This document shows, one piece after another, positions 9,651 to 17,019 of a stretch of DNA of 64,000 nucleotides. This DNA is from Clostridium hydrogeniformans DSM 21757 (GTDB taxonomy: Bacteria > Bacillota > Clostridia > Clostridiales > Clostridiaceae), in contig NZ_KK366004.1 in NCBI RefSeq assembly GCF_000686705.1, forward strand, positions 124,001 through 188,000, written 5' to 3'. Every line of letters starts with the position of its first letter. Position 1 is the stretch's first letter. Under the pieces are notes generated by a model. That model had not been told where the DNA came from. It did no database searches and worked only from the letters and a program-made list of their open reading frames with translations. A program made the position numbers and the translations under genes.

Positions 9651-9705
9651 ATAAAAGCCATAAAAACAATACTTCTAACATAATGTATATGTATAGTATA
9701 TTAGA

Positions 9706-9738
9706 TTAAAAAGTCCAGCAATAAATTTGCTGGACTTT
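9706..9738 (-). terminator. Intrinsic terminator of the VOC gene
   Basis: An 11-bp stem, AAAGTCCAGCA (9710-9720) with TGCTGGACTTT (9728-9738). On the minus strand it is followed by TTTTT, so it terminates the VOC gene ending at 9805. Confidence 0.85.
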
Positions 9739-9804
9739 AGTTATTTCTAATTATTAAAAAGTGTTGCTATAAACTTAAATTAGTTTATTAGATAAACTTA
9801 AAAT

Positions 9805-10227
9805 TTATTTAACTCTTTTGAACATTGGATGATTTTCATTGAATTCAACCAAGTCCCATAAGTTTCCATATAAATCTTTAAATACTGCAACCGTTCCATA
9901 ATCCTGTTCTTTAGGTTCTCTAACAAATTCTATTCCTATTTTTCTCATTTCATTATAATCACGCCAAAAATCATCAGTTCCTAAGAAAAGAAAAACTCTT
10001 CCCCCTGCTTGATTTCCTATGAAAGGCTCTTGTTCTGGCTTAGATGCTCTTGCAAGTAATATTGTTGTTCCATTTGAACCAGGTGGAGATACTACCACCC
10101 ATCTTTTTTCTTGCTCAGGTTGATATGTATCTTCTACTAATGTAAAATGAAGTTTCTTTGTGTAAAACTCGATTGCTTCATCATAGTCTTTTACCACTAA
10201 AGCAATATGTACAACTGATTGAATCAT
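9805..10227 (-). CDS. VOC family (glyoxalase/dioxygenase-like) protein
   Basis: A 140-residue protein with the vicinal-oxygen-chelate fold: VVHIALVVKDYDEAIEFYTKKLHFTLVED at the N-terminus and FKDLYGNLWDLVEFNE near the end, giving the usual metal-ligand positions (His in VHIAL, Glu in LVEF). Members are lyases, dioxygenases or drug-binding proteins. AAGGGGGAAA precedes the ATG. It is transcribed alone, toward the decayed GyrI copy. Substrate unknown. Confidence 0.85.
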   Translation of the reverse strand: MIQSVVHIALVVKDYDEAIEFYTKKLHFTLVEDTYQPEQEKRWVVVSPPGSNGTTILLARASKPEQEPFIGNQAGGRVFLFLGTDDFWRDYNEMRKIGIEFVREPKEQDYGTVAVFKDLYGNLWDLVEFNENHPMFKRVK

Positions 10228-10374
10228 TATTTTTCCCCCTTATTGTAGTAAAATTAATACGCTAATTAACTAACAGATAAATTACTATTTATATTACTCA
10301 AATTTAAATTTCTATTTATATTATCTATTATACCTTAATTTATACAATGTTATAATTGTTTACATATGGCGGCG

Positions 10375-10401
10375 TAATGAACCTTAAGTTCATTATTTTT
10401 T
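10375..10401 (+). terminator. Terminator-like hairpin in the creatininase upstream region
   Basis: A perfect 8-bp stem, TAATGAAC (10375-10382) with GTTCATTA (10388-10395), then a run of six T. It lies on the plus strand 228 nt before the creatininase ATG, with no gene before it. It could end a small RNA or act as an upstream attenuator. Confidence 0.6.
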
Positions 10402-10522
10402 CATTCAGTCCTTTTAATTTTTCTTTTCGAACTTGTTATGATAGTGTGTTTCTTATTATCAAAGGATATTTGGAGGGATAAGCTCTATATAATGGACTTT
10501 AAAGAAAGAGAAATAATATTTA

Positions 10523-10587
10523 TTTAGCTATATACATTATATTGGAAATAATACTATAATTAACATATGATTGTGACACAATAGTAA
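10523..10587 (+). promoter_or_regulatory. Shared upstream element of the creatininase-family gene
   Basis: Positions 10539-10568 are identical, in inverse orientation, to 9104-9133. The adjoining TTGTGACACAA at 10571-10581 is a perfect odd palindrome. The gene starts 42 nt further on. A shared operator for the AraC protein is the simplest reading. Confidence 0.6.
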
Positions 10588-10628
10588 TATGATGTAAACT
10601 TTTTTATAATATAGGGAGGATAAAAGAA

Positions 10629-11441
10629 ATGTTGGATGGTATTTTTAAAGACACAATGGCAAACATGAAGTGGACAGATATTCAAAATTACGTTGACAAA
10701 AATGCAATTGTATTGCTTCCATTAGGTGTTATAGAAGAACATGGTCCACAATTATGTTTAGGTACGGATATTTATACTTCTCATATATACTGCCTATCTA
10801 TAAAAGAAAAACTTGAAGAAAAGGGACATACAGTTGTTATTGCACCGCCTTTTTATTGGGGAGTTTGCCAATCAACAGGTGGCTTTATAGGTTCTTTTAA
10901 TATACGAAAAGAGACTGCAAGAGCATTAATTTCAGATATTTTAGTATCACTATGTGAGTTTGGTTTCAATAATATTTTTGGTGTTAATGCACATGGAGAT
11001 ATTGATCATAATATTGCTATAATGGAAGCATTTAGGGAAGTTCATGAACAAAAGCATATCAATGTTTGTTATACTTTTGATGAGAGTAGGTTTTCAAACT
11101 TTGGACTGGGATTGAATGAGCCTTATTTATGTCCAATAAAACCACAAAGAATTAATGTAAGTAAGGCAGAGGTCTCTGATGTTCATGGTGGAGATATTGA
11201 AACTGCTATGATATATGAGTTTTATCCAACTCTAGTTGATGTTGAAAAAGCCAAGTCTTTACCTGCCATTGCTTTAGATGAAAGTAATGGGGACGCATGG
11301 TTATGGGGAGGTCATATAAAAGAGCTTTCATCCCAAGGGTATCTAGGTTCTCCTGCTGACTTTGAACATGTTGAAGTTCAAAAAAATGTTGATGATTATG
11401 CTTATAGGATATCTGAAGCAATACTAAGACGAATAGTATAG
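10629..11441 (+). CDS. Creatininase family amidohydrolase
   Basis: A 270-residue enzyme of the creatininase family. VLLPLGVIEEHGPQLCLGTD (about residues 33-52) supplies the metal ligands Glu, His and Asp, and FGVNAHGDIDHN (about 117-128) gives the second cluster. Family members hydrolyse creatinine or formamidopyrimidine amides, or mature peptide cofactors. GGGAGGATAA precedes the ATG. It is monocistronic with its own terminator, and its upstream region matches that of the AraC/GyrI gene, so the two are probably controlled together. Exact substrate unknown. Confidence 0.85.
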   Translation: MLDGIFKDTMANMKWTDIQNYVDKNAIVLLPLGVIEEHGPQLCLGTDIYTSHIYCLSIKEKLEEKGHTVVIAPPFYWGVCQSTGGFIGSFNIRKETARALISDILVSLCEFGFNNIFGVNAHGDIDHNIAIMEAFREVHEQKHINVCYTFDESRFSNFGLGLNEPYLCPIKPQRINVSKAEVSDVHGGDIETAMIYEFYPTLVDVEKAKSLPAIALDESNGDAWLWGGHIKELSSQGYLGSPADFEHVEVQKNVDDYAYRISEAILRRIV

Positions 11442-11490
11442 TAAGAATACTAAGGTAAGTTATTTCTTATTATTTTTAAATTACAAAATA

Positions 11491-11524
11491 AAACCCCAAC
11501 AATTTTATTTGTTGGGGTTTTTAT
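11491..11524 (+). terminator. Intrinsic terminator after the creatininase gene
   Basis: The stem AAACCCCAACAA with its complement, from 11491 to 11520, runs into five T. Confidence 0.9.
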
Positions 11525-11824
11525 TAACACAATATACTATACATATATAGTCTGCTAAAAGTTTTATGTTTTATATCCATAATAAATATTACTACTTAAA
11601 AATTAACTTCTGTAATCCTTAAGTTTATGAATTATATTGAGAAAGGTTATATATAACTTAACCTTAAAGATGTATAAATATTTTTGATAATCACATAAAT
11701 ATAGTATTTAACCTAGAGTAAGTAAGAAATAATAATTTTTTAAATTTGACACTAAAGCAACTTTAGAACTATAATAGTTACTAAGGGTAACTACTAATAT
11801 ATAAGCTGGAATTGGAGAAAAGTT
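11525..11824. other. Intergenic stretch before the TrmB-type regulator
   Basis: AT-rich sequence with no convincing gene, strong hairpin or repeat. Confidence 0.5.
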
Positions 11825-12640
11825 TTGGATAAAATAATTAATTTGTTAAAAAAATTTAATTTTACTGAGTCAGAATCTAAGGTATATATTGCCTTATTAA
11901 AAAATGGGTTAGGAACAGGATATGAAATAAGTAAAAATTCATCAGTGCCAAGATCAAAGGTATATAACATAATAGAAACCCTTATTGGAAAAGGGTGCAT
12001 AGTAGTGTGTAAAGAGACTACTCCTTTAAAGTATAGTGCAGTGCCTATAGAGGAATTTATAGATAATATAAAAAATAATGTAAATAAAGATTTAGAAGAG
12101 GTTAAAAAAGAACTTGTAAGTTATAATACAACAATGGATCTTGATAGTATGTGGCATATAAATGGTTATGACAATATATTTAATAAATGCAGACATTTAC
12201 TTAAAGAAGCTAAAAAGGAAGTATTTATCCAGATTTGGAAGGAGGATATTCATAATTTATATGAGGAATTAAAGATTATAGAAGACACCTTAGATAAGGT
12301 AATTATAATTCTTTATAGTCTAGATGGAAATTATGAGGTTGGACTCAAAAATTATTATAACCATGGATTTGAAAAAGATAAGCTTAAAGAAAGTGGAGGA
12401 AGATGGATAAGTATTGTAGCGGATTCTAAGGAAGTAGTTTTTGGACATATACAAAATGAAAAAAATGCAGAAGTTGTATGGACTCAAAGCACTCCTATGA
12501 TTTTTCTTGCTAAGGAGAACATTATCCATGATGCTTATTGTTTAAAAATAATTGAAACTTTTGGAGAAGATGCAAAAGATAAGTTTGGAGAAGAATTACA
12601 GGGCATAAGAGAAGTTTTTAAAAGGTTCAATCATAGTTAA
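11825..12640 (+). CDS. TrmB-family transcriptional regulator
   Basis: A 271-residue protein. Residues 1-70 form a TrmB-type winged helix (FNFTESESKVYIALLKNGLG, then SVPRSKVYNIIETLIGKG). Residues 110-265 form a phospholipase-D-like/TrmB effector domain, with FIQIWKED as a core strand. It starts at TTG, supported by GGAG at 11814-11817 with a 7-nt spacer and no better ATG. It lies directly upstream of the ornithine cyclodeaminase gene on the same strand (174 nt gap), which it may regulate. Confidence 0.8.
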   Translation: MDKIINLLKKFNFTESESKVYIALLKNGLGTGYEISKNSSVPRSKVYNIIETLIGKGCIVVCKETTPLKYSAVPIEEFIDNIKNNVNKDLEEVKKELVSYNTTMDLDSMWHINGYDNIFNKCRHLLKEAKKEVFIQIWKEDIHNLYEELKIIEDTLDKVIIILYSLDGNYEVGLKNYYNHGFEKDKLKESGGRWISIVADSKEVVFGHIQNEKNAEVVWTQSTPMIFLAKENIIHDAYCLKIIETFGEDAKDKFGEELQGIREVFKRFNHS

Positions 12641-12814
12641 TAGTAAACTATAAGGGTTATATTAAAACCCTATATTATTTATTTAAATAGCTTATTATTT
12701 TTAGGGTGATTAGGAGAATGTATCACTTATAAGAATATATTTGAATTTAAAGATTAAATTATTTTATAAATTAAATAAATATTATACTAGAGAAATATAC
12801 TGGAGGGATAGAAT

Positions 12815-13804
12815 ATGTTAATTTTAAACAAAGAAGATATAAAAAGTGTATTTACAATGAAGGAAGCTATTGAGGCTGATAAAGAGGCTCTAAGAATATA
12901 TTCAGAAGGAAAGAGTATTACCCCTTTAAGGGTAAATATAGATATTAAAAAAGAGCAAGGACAAAGCTTATTTATGCCATCTTATGTAGAAGATTTAGAT
13001 GCTACTGGAATAAAGATAGTTTCTGTTTTTCCAAAGAATATAGAAAAAGGAAAGCCTTCAGTTCCAGCTCAGATGATTTTATTAGATGGAACTACTGGAG
13101 AGGTAGTGGCTATAATGGATGGAACATATTTAACTCAATTAAGAACAGGAGCAGTTCAAGGGGCAGCTACAGACATACTTTCAAGAGAAGATTCTAAAAT
13201 TGGGGTTTTATTTGGAACAGGAGGGCAGGCAGCTACCCAGCTTGAGGCAATGATGTGTACAAGAAATTTAGAAGAGGTTAGGGTATTTGATATAAATATT
13301 GAAAGAGCAGAAGCTTTTGTAGAAAATATGAGAAAGGAATTATCTAACTATAATACTAAGTTAATAGCAGTAAAAGATGGAAATGAAGCAGTAAGGGATG
13401 CAGATATTATAACTGTAGTTACCACGTCAAAGAAACCAGTTTTTGATGGAAGCTTAGTTAAAAAAGGAGTTCATATTAATGGGGTAGGAGCATACACTAG
13501 AGAAATGCAAGAACTTCATGAGGTATTAATTACAGATGCTGATAAGATATATTTTGATACTAAAGAAGGTGTACTTAGTGAGGCTGGAGACTTTATAATT
13601 CCTATGGAAAAAGGCTTAGTTTCAGAAAAAGATTTTACTGGAGAGCTGGGAGAAGTTATTCTTAAGAAAATAAAGGGTAGGGAAAACGAAAATGAAATTA
13701 CATTATTTAAAACTGTAGGAGTAGCAGTTTTAGATGTAGTTACTGCCCATAAAATATATAAAAAGGCTTTAGAAAATAATGTAGGAACTAAGGTGGAAAT
13801 ATAA
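12815..13804 (+). CDS. Ornithine cyclodeaminase / mu-crystallin family protein
   Basis: A 329-residue NAD(P)-dependent enzyme. The substrate domain has the family-typical LRVNIDIKKEQGQSLFMPSY and MDGTYLTQLRTGAVQGAATD. The Rossmann segment GVLFGTGGQAATQLEAM lies at about residues 130-146. Members interconvert ornithine and proline or act as imine reductases or alanine dehydrogenases; the sequence does not decide between these. GGAGGGATAG precedes the ATG, and a strong terminator follows. Confidence 0.85.
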   Translation: MLILNKEDIKSVFTMKEAIEADKEALRIYSEGKSITPLRVNIDIKKEQGQSLFMPSYVEDLDATGIKIVSVFPKNIEKGKPSVPAQMILLDGTTGEVVAIMDGTYLTQLRTGAVQGAATDILSREDSKIGVLFGTGGQAATQLEAMMCTRNLEEVRVFDINIERAEAFVENMRKELSNYNTKLIAVKDGNEAVRDADIITVVTTSKKPVFDGSLVKKGVHINGVGAYTREMQELHEVLITDADKIYFDTKEGVLSEAGDFIIPMEKGLVSEKDFTGELGEVILKKIKGRENENEITLFKTVGVAVLDVVTAHKIYKKALENNVGTKVEI

Positions 13805-13848
13805 TTTAATATTAATAGAAAAATATTGAATAAAGAATTTGAGTATAA

Positions 13849-13895
13849 AACCTAAGAAGATAATTTGCTTTTTAAATTATCTTCTTAGGTTTTTA
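13849..13895 (+). terminator. Intrinsic terminator after the cyclodeaminase gene
   Basis: AACCTAAGAAGATAATTT from 13849 pairs with AAATTATCTTCTTAGGTT from 13873, followed by TTTT. Confidence 0.9.
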
Positions 13896-14002
13896 TTAAG
13901 TTATGAAAGATAGATATGATTGACTAATAATACCTAAGATTTAACTACTAAAATAGATTAAGTTAGAAATTTGTTAATATTAATAAGGGAGTCTTAGACT
14001 AA

Positions 14003-14068
14003 GAGTATATATTAGGGTATAGAGTATATATTAGGGTATAGAGTATATATTAGGGTATAGAGTATATA
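14003..14068. repeat. 19-nt tandem repeat, about 3.5 copies
   Basis: The unit GAGTATATATTAGGGTATA starts at 14003, 14022 and 14041, with a partial fourth unit at 14060-14068. Copies are identical, so the array is likely young or prone to slippage. It lies in the intergenic region upstream of the cyclase-fold gene. Confidence 0.95.
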
Positions 14069-14162
14069 AATAAAATCACCTTATAATTTCAATATAATGG
14101 TTTATTTGGATTTTACTATATGATAATATGAGAATATATTAAATGTACATTAAATATTGAAA

Positions 14163-14221
14163 GGAGGATAGATTTAGTGAGAGTTAGGCACTTATAATGC
14201 CTTCCTCATTAAAGATAAATT
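14163..14221 (+). promoter_or_regulatory. Hairpin leader between ribosome site and start codon, copy 1
   Basis: GGAGG at 14163-14167 is 54 nt from the ATG at 14222, too far for direct use. Between them TTTAGTGAG (14173-14181) pairs with CTCATTAAA (14205-14213), and AGGCA/TGCCT forms an inner stem. Folding leaves 5 nt before and 8 nt after the stem. The copy at 47737-47796 has the same layout with a compensating G-U to G-C change. A GTG-initiated six-codon frame could also start at 14177. Confidence 0.65.
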
Positions 14222-15163
14222 ATGAGAAAAGTTTCAAGGGAAATGGTAGATAATATTTACAACTGGATATTAGATAATGGAAGAAAATTAGAGGTGGAGA
14301 GATTTAAGTATCAATTTAAGCAAGGGAAAGTAAATGATGTATTAAATGAACTTAGTAATTATAAGAATGAAGATGGAGGTTTTGGTCATGGAATAGAATC
14401 AGACTGCTGGACACCATACTCATCACCATTAGCTTCTTCAGTAGCATGTAAAATATTATGGGAAATAGGATTTAAAGAAAACCATAAAGTTATTGAAGAT
14501 TCATTAGGATATTTTGAAAATAATAAATTTAATATGGAAAATGGAACATGGCAAACTGTAATAGAGGAAAATAATAATTATCCTCATGCTCCTTGGTGGA
14601 GCTATAGTGAGGAGGGAGATAACACTTGGGGATTTAATCCATCCATAGATATAGCCTCCTTTATGTTCTACCATAGTCATGAAGGTTCAAAGGCAAGAGA
14701 AATAGCAAACCTATCATTAAAAAAGGCAGAAGATAATTTATTAAACTCAAAAGAGATGAATTTCCATGAACTAATATGTTATATAAACGGAATAACTTTA
14801 ATTAAAGACTCAAAAAAACAGGCTAATGTTGATATGAAAAATATGGAAGAGAAGATTGTAGAACTTGTTAGGAGTTCTATGTGTTTGGATAAGTCAAAAT
14901 GGGGCAAAGAATATGTGGCTGAACCTTTGGATTTTATAGACTGCATTAATGGGGAGCATATTCTTTTATACCCTTATTTTAAGGAGGCTATAATGGAGAA
15001 TTCACAGGTTTTAATAGAAAACCTTCATAATAATATATGGGATATTACTTGGAATTGGGGAGAAAGTTATAATGACAGCTTCCAGATAGCGAGAAATCAC
15101 TGGAGGGGAGTGCTTGCTGTTCAAAGACTTATAAAATTAAAGAGACTAGGATTAATAGAGTAA
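14222..15163 (+). CDS. Terpenoid-cyclase/prenyltransferase-fold protein of unknown function
   Basis: A 313-residue soluble protein. The segments LNELSNYKNEDGGFGHGIES and TWNWGESYNDSF resemble the Q-W/G-G-F-G repeats of the alpha/alpha-barrel squalene-cyclase and prenyltransferase superfamily, but the catalytic Asp box of true cyclases is not obvious. It could be a glycan- or lipid-processing protein. The start ATG is preceded by the hairpin leader described separately and not by an adjacent Shine-Dalgarno sequence. No operon partner is apparent. Confidence 0.55.
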   Translation: MRKVSREMVDNIYNWILDNGRKLEVERFKYQFKQGKVNDVLNELSNYKNEDGGFGHGIESDCWTPYSSPLASSVACKILWEIGFKENHKVIEDSLGYFENNKFNMENGTWQTVIEENNNYPHAPWWSYSEEGDNTWGFNPSIDIASFMFYHSHEGSKAREIANLSLKKAEDNLLNSKEMNFHELICYINGITLIKDSKKQANVDMKNMEEKIVELVRSSMCLDKSKWGKEYVAEPLDFIDCINGEHILLYPYFKEAIMENSQVLIENLHNNIWDITWNWGESYNDSFQIARNHWRGVLAVQRLIKLKRLGLIE

Positions 15164-15224
15164 TACATATGTAAATAAGTATGTAAATATTTTGTAATTT
15201 AAAATAGAATAAAAAATATTATAA

Positions 15225-15274
15225 TTCCTATAGACTAATGAGTATGTAAATAATTAGTTTATAGGGATTTTTTA
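15225..15274 (+). terminator. Intrinsic terminator after the cyclase-fold gene
   Basis: TCCTATAGACTAAT (15226-15239) pairs with ATTAGTTTATAGGGA (15253-15267) with one wobble, then TTTTTT. Confidence 0.8.
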
Positions 15275-15339
15275 TAGGATAATAAAGTTATTTTATTTAA
15301 TCTGTCATTAGTATATTCAAAAATCTAGGGGGAGTATTT

Positions 15340-15636
15340 ATGGAAAAAGATAAGTATGTAGAGGGAATAAAAGAGCTTAGAGCTTTGATTAAATCAGGTA
15401 AATACAATAAGTGTCCTTGTCCTAAAGTAAAATGTGAGTGGCATGGAAACTGTTTTGAGTGTGTTATGATACATAGGGTTAGACAAGAACATGTGCCTAA
15501 TTGTATGCAACCTATGCTACAAAAGAAAATTAAAGAAATTGCAAAGATAGCAGAAATGGTAGCGGAACCAAAGCCACTTACACCAGGAGAATATTGGGAT
15601 TATGTAAGAGAAGTTGCTCCAAAAGAAGAAGATTAG
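15340..15636 (+). CDS. Small Cys-rich protein of unknown function
   Basis: A 98-residue protein with eight-residue-spaced cysteines in the central stretch CPCPKVKCEWHGNCFECVMI, followed by H-x(12)-C. The C-P-C-P-x3-C-x2-H-G-x-C-x2-C-x3-H pattern recurs in a family of small clostridial proteins and should bind zinc or an iron-sulfur cluster. I do not know its role. AGGGGGAG precedes the ATG. The T-box leader begins about 50 nt after its stop, so it could share a transcript with that leader. Confidence 0.65.
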   Translation: MEKDKYVEGIKELRALIKSGKYNKCPCPKVKCEWHGNCFECVMIHRVRQEHVPNCMQPMLQKKIKEIAKIAEMVAEPKPLTPGEYWDYVREVAPKEED

Positions 15637-15685
15637 AAAAAATATATTTACAAATAAAAACAAAAATGGTAGTGTATATAATTAA

Positions 15686-15962
15686 ATGCGATGAAAAGGA
15701 AAGTACCTTTAAAAATACTTTTACAGAGAGCTTTGGAGGATGAGAAGAAGCAAAGGATATTAAAGGGAAAATGGCCTTGGAGCGGTGCACCGAAACTAAT
15801 ACAGTTAGGCTGCAACGGGTTCACCCGTTATAGTGATAGAGTATAATCACATTTGTGACGTACTTAATGAGGTTTATATGGCAACATATAAGTAAAATAG
15901 GATGGTAACAGTAAGCTTTGGCTCTCCTTCCTAAGATTTTGGTCTTAGGAAGGAGAGCTTTT
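15686..15962 (+). promoter_or_regulatory. T-box leader with no sense-strand gene after it
   Basis: Stem I begins near 15690. AAGG (15697-15700) pairs with CCTT in the CCTTGGAGC box, AGTA and GAAAATGG form the specifier loop, and CCTTTAA pairs with TTAAAGG above it. CAGAGAGC, the GTTAGG segment and the antiterminator element AGGATGGTAACAG are also visible. The codon is most likely AUG (Met); the UGGU bulge fits a discriminator A, which tRNA-Met has and tRNA-Asn does not. A TATAAT lies at 15677-15682. The leader ends 10 nt before the stop codon of the convergent DMT gene. Confidence 0.85.
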
Positions 15963-15963
15963 A
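15921..15963 (+). terminator. T-box terminator hairpin
   Basis: A perfect 15-bp stem, GCTCTCCTTCCTAAG (15921-15935) with CTTAGGAAGGAGAGC (15944-15958), then TTTT. In the alternative fold CTTCC-type sequence would be sequestered in the antiterminator. It may also serve the converging transporter gene. Confidence 0.85.
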
Positions 15964-15971
15964 ATCTTACA

Positions 15972-16886
15972 TTACATTTTTTTATCTCTTATGGCATAAA
16001 GGTTTGTACCAATTACTCCAACTAGGATTATTAGCCCTCCAAGAATATGAAAATACTCTAGTTTTTCATTTAGAAATATTATTCCTGAAATAACAGTTAT
16101 TAAAGTTGCAAAATTACTAAAGACACTAACCTCTGCTGCTCCTATTTTAAATAGGGAATAGTTAGAAAGTAATGATGCTATAAGGGAAGAGATTAGTCCT
16201 AAGTAAAGTATTGAAACTAAAAACATAGAATTAGTTAGAGGGTTAAAATAAGTACTTACAGTACCAGATATAATATGATTGGTAAGGTTTAGAAAATTAA
16301 AACTTATAAACCCTACAAAGGTAATCATATAGGTTAAATCTAATGGTTTATATTTTCTAGTTGTTTTTCTTGCTAATATATTATAAATAGCAGAGGAGAT
16401 TGTAGATAGAAGAATTAGTAAACAGCCTTTAAGGCTAGAAACATTGAAGCTTGTACCTTTCATAAAGAAAATATATATTACGCCTAAGGTAGAGAGGAAA
16501 AGAAATGACTTTTGAAACCTACTACAATTTTCTTTTAAGATAAATTTTGATAGTACCATTGTGAATATTGGGAGTGTTGCTTGTATAATACCAGCCTCAG
16601 AGGATGATATATATACTAATCCTAGAGCTTGAAAGGTGAAAAATATTACTGGATAAAATAATGCAACAGGAATAATATTAATAATATCTTTTACTTTTAT
16701 ATCTAATTTAACCCATCCAAAAATCATAGGTATAGATGCAAATATTATTGATACTGTGAATCTATGAGCAAGAATATCAAGTGGCGTTGTTATAGATAAG
16801 GTAATTTTTACAAATAAAAATGATAATCCTATTATAAAAGCATACAATGTTGCTGAAATATAAGCTAGTGTACTTTCTTTTTTCAT
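15972..16886 (-). CDS. EamA/DMT-family transporter, probable metabolite exporter
   Basis: A 304-residue protein with about ten transmembrane helices in two EamA halves. The N-terminal half has YAFIIGLSFLFVKITLSITT and the second half SSAIYNILARKTTRKYK and VSVFSNFATLITVISGIIFLNE, the last being the conserved helix-9 motif. Family members export amino acids, nucleosides or drugs. AGGAGGTTAA precedes the ATG. It is divergent from the MocR-type regulator with an 18-bp palindrome between them, and its 3' end faces the T-box leader, whose read-through would be antisense to it. Confidence 0.85.
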   Translation of the reverse strand: MKKESTLAYISATLYAFIIGLSFLFVKITLSITTPLDILAHRFTVSIIFASIPMIFGWVKLDIKVKDIINIIPVALFYPVIFFTFQALGLVYISSSEAGIIQATLPIFTMVLSKFILKENCSRFQKSFLFLSTLGVIYIFFMKGTSFNVSSLKGCLLILLSTISSAIYNILARKTTRKYKPLDLTYMITFVGFISFNFLNLTNHIISGTVSTYFNPLTNSMFLVSILYLGLISSLIASLLSNYSLFKIGAAEVSVFSNFATLITVISGIIFLNEKLEYFHILGGLIILVGVIGTNLYAIRDKKM

Positions 16887-16982
16887 ATGATTAACCTCCT
16901 AATAATTTTAAATTCTAAAATAATATTGAACATACTTATATATTACTTAAGAGGAAACAATGGTACAATAGAAAGAAACTGT

Positions 16983-17000
16983 AACTATACCGGTATAGTT
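16983..17000. promoter_or_regulatory. 18-bp palindromic operator between exporter and MocR genes
   Basis: AACTATACCGGTATAGTT is a perfect palindrome, 19 nt upstream of the MocR start and 96 nt upstream of the exporter start. MocR-type regulators bind such sites in divergent promoters, so it likely controls both genes. Confidence 0.65.
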
Positions 17001-17019
17001 ATTACTGTAGAGGTGTGCT

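Noticed and set aside
14003..14068. CRISPR-like repeats
   Set aside because: Units are directly adjacent with no spacers, and there are no cas genes.
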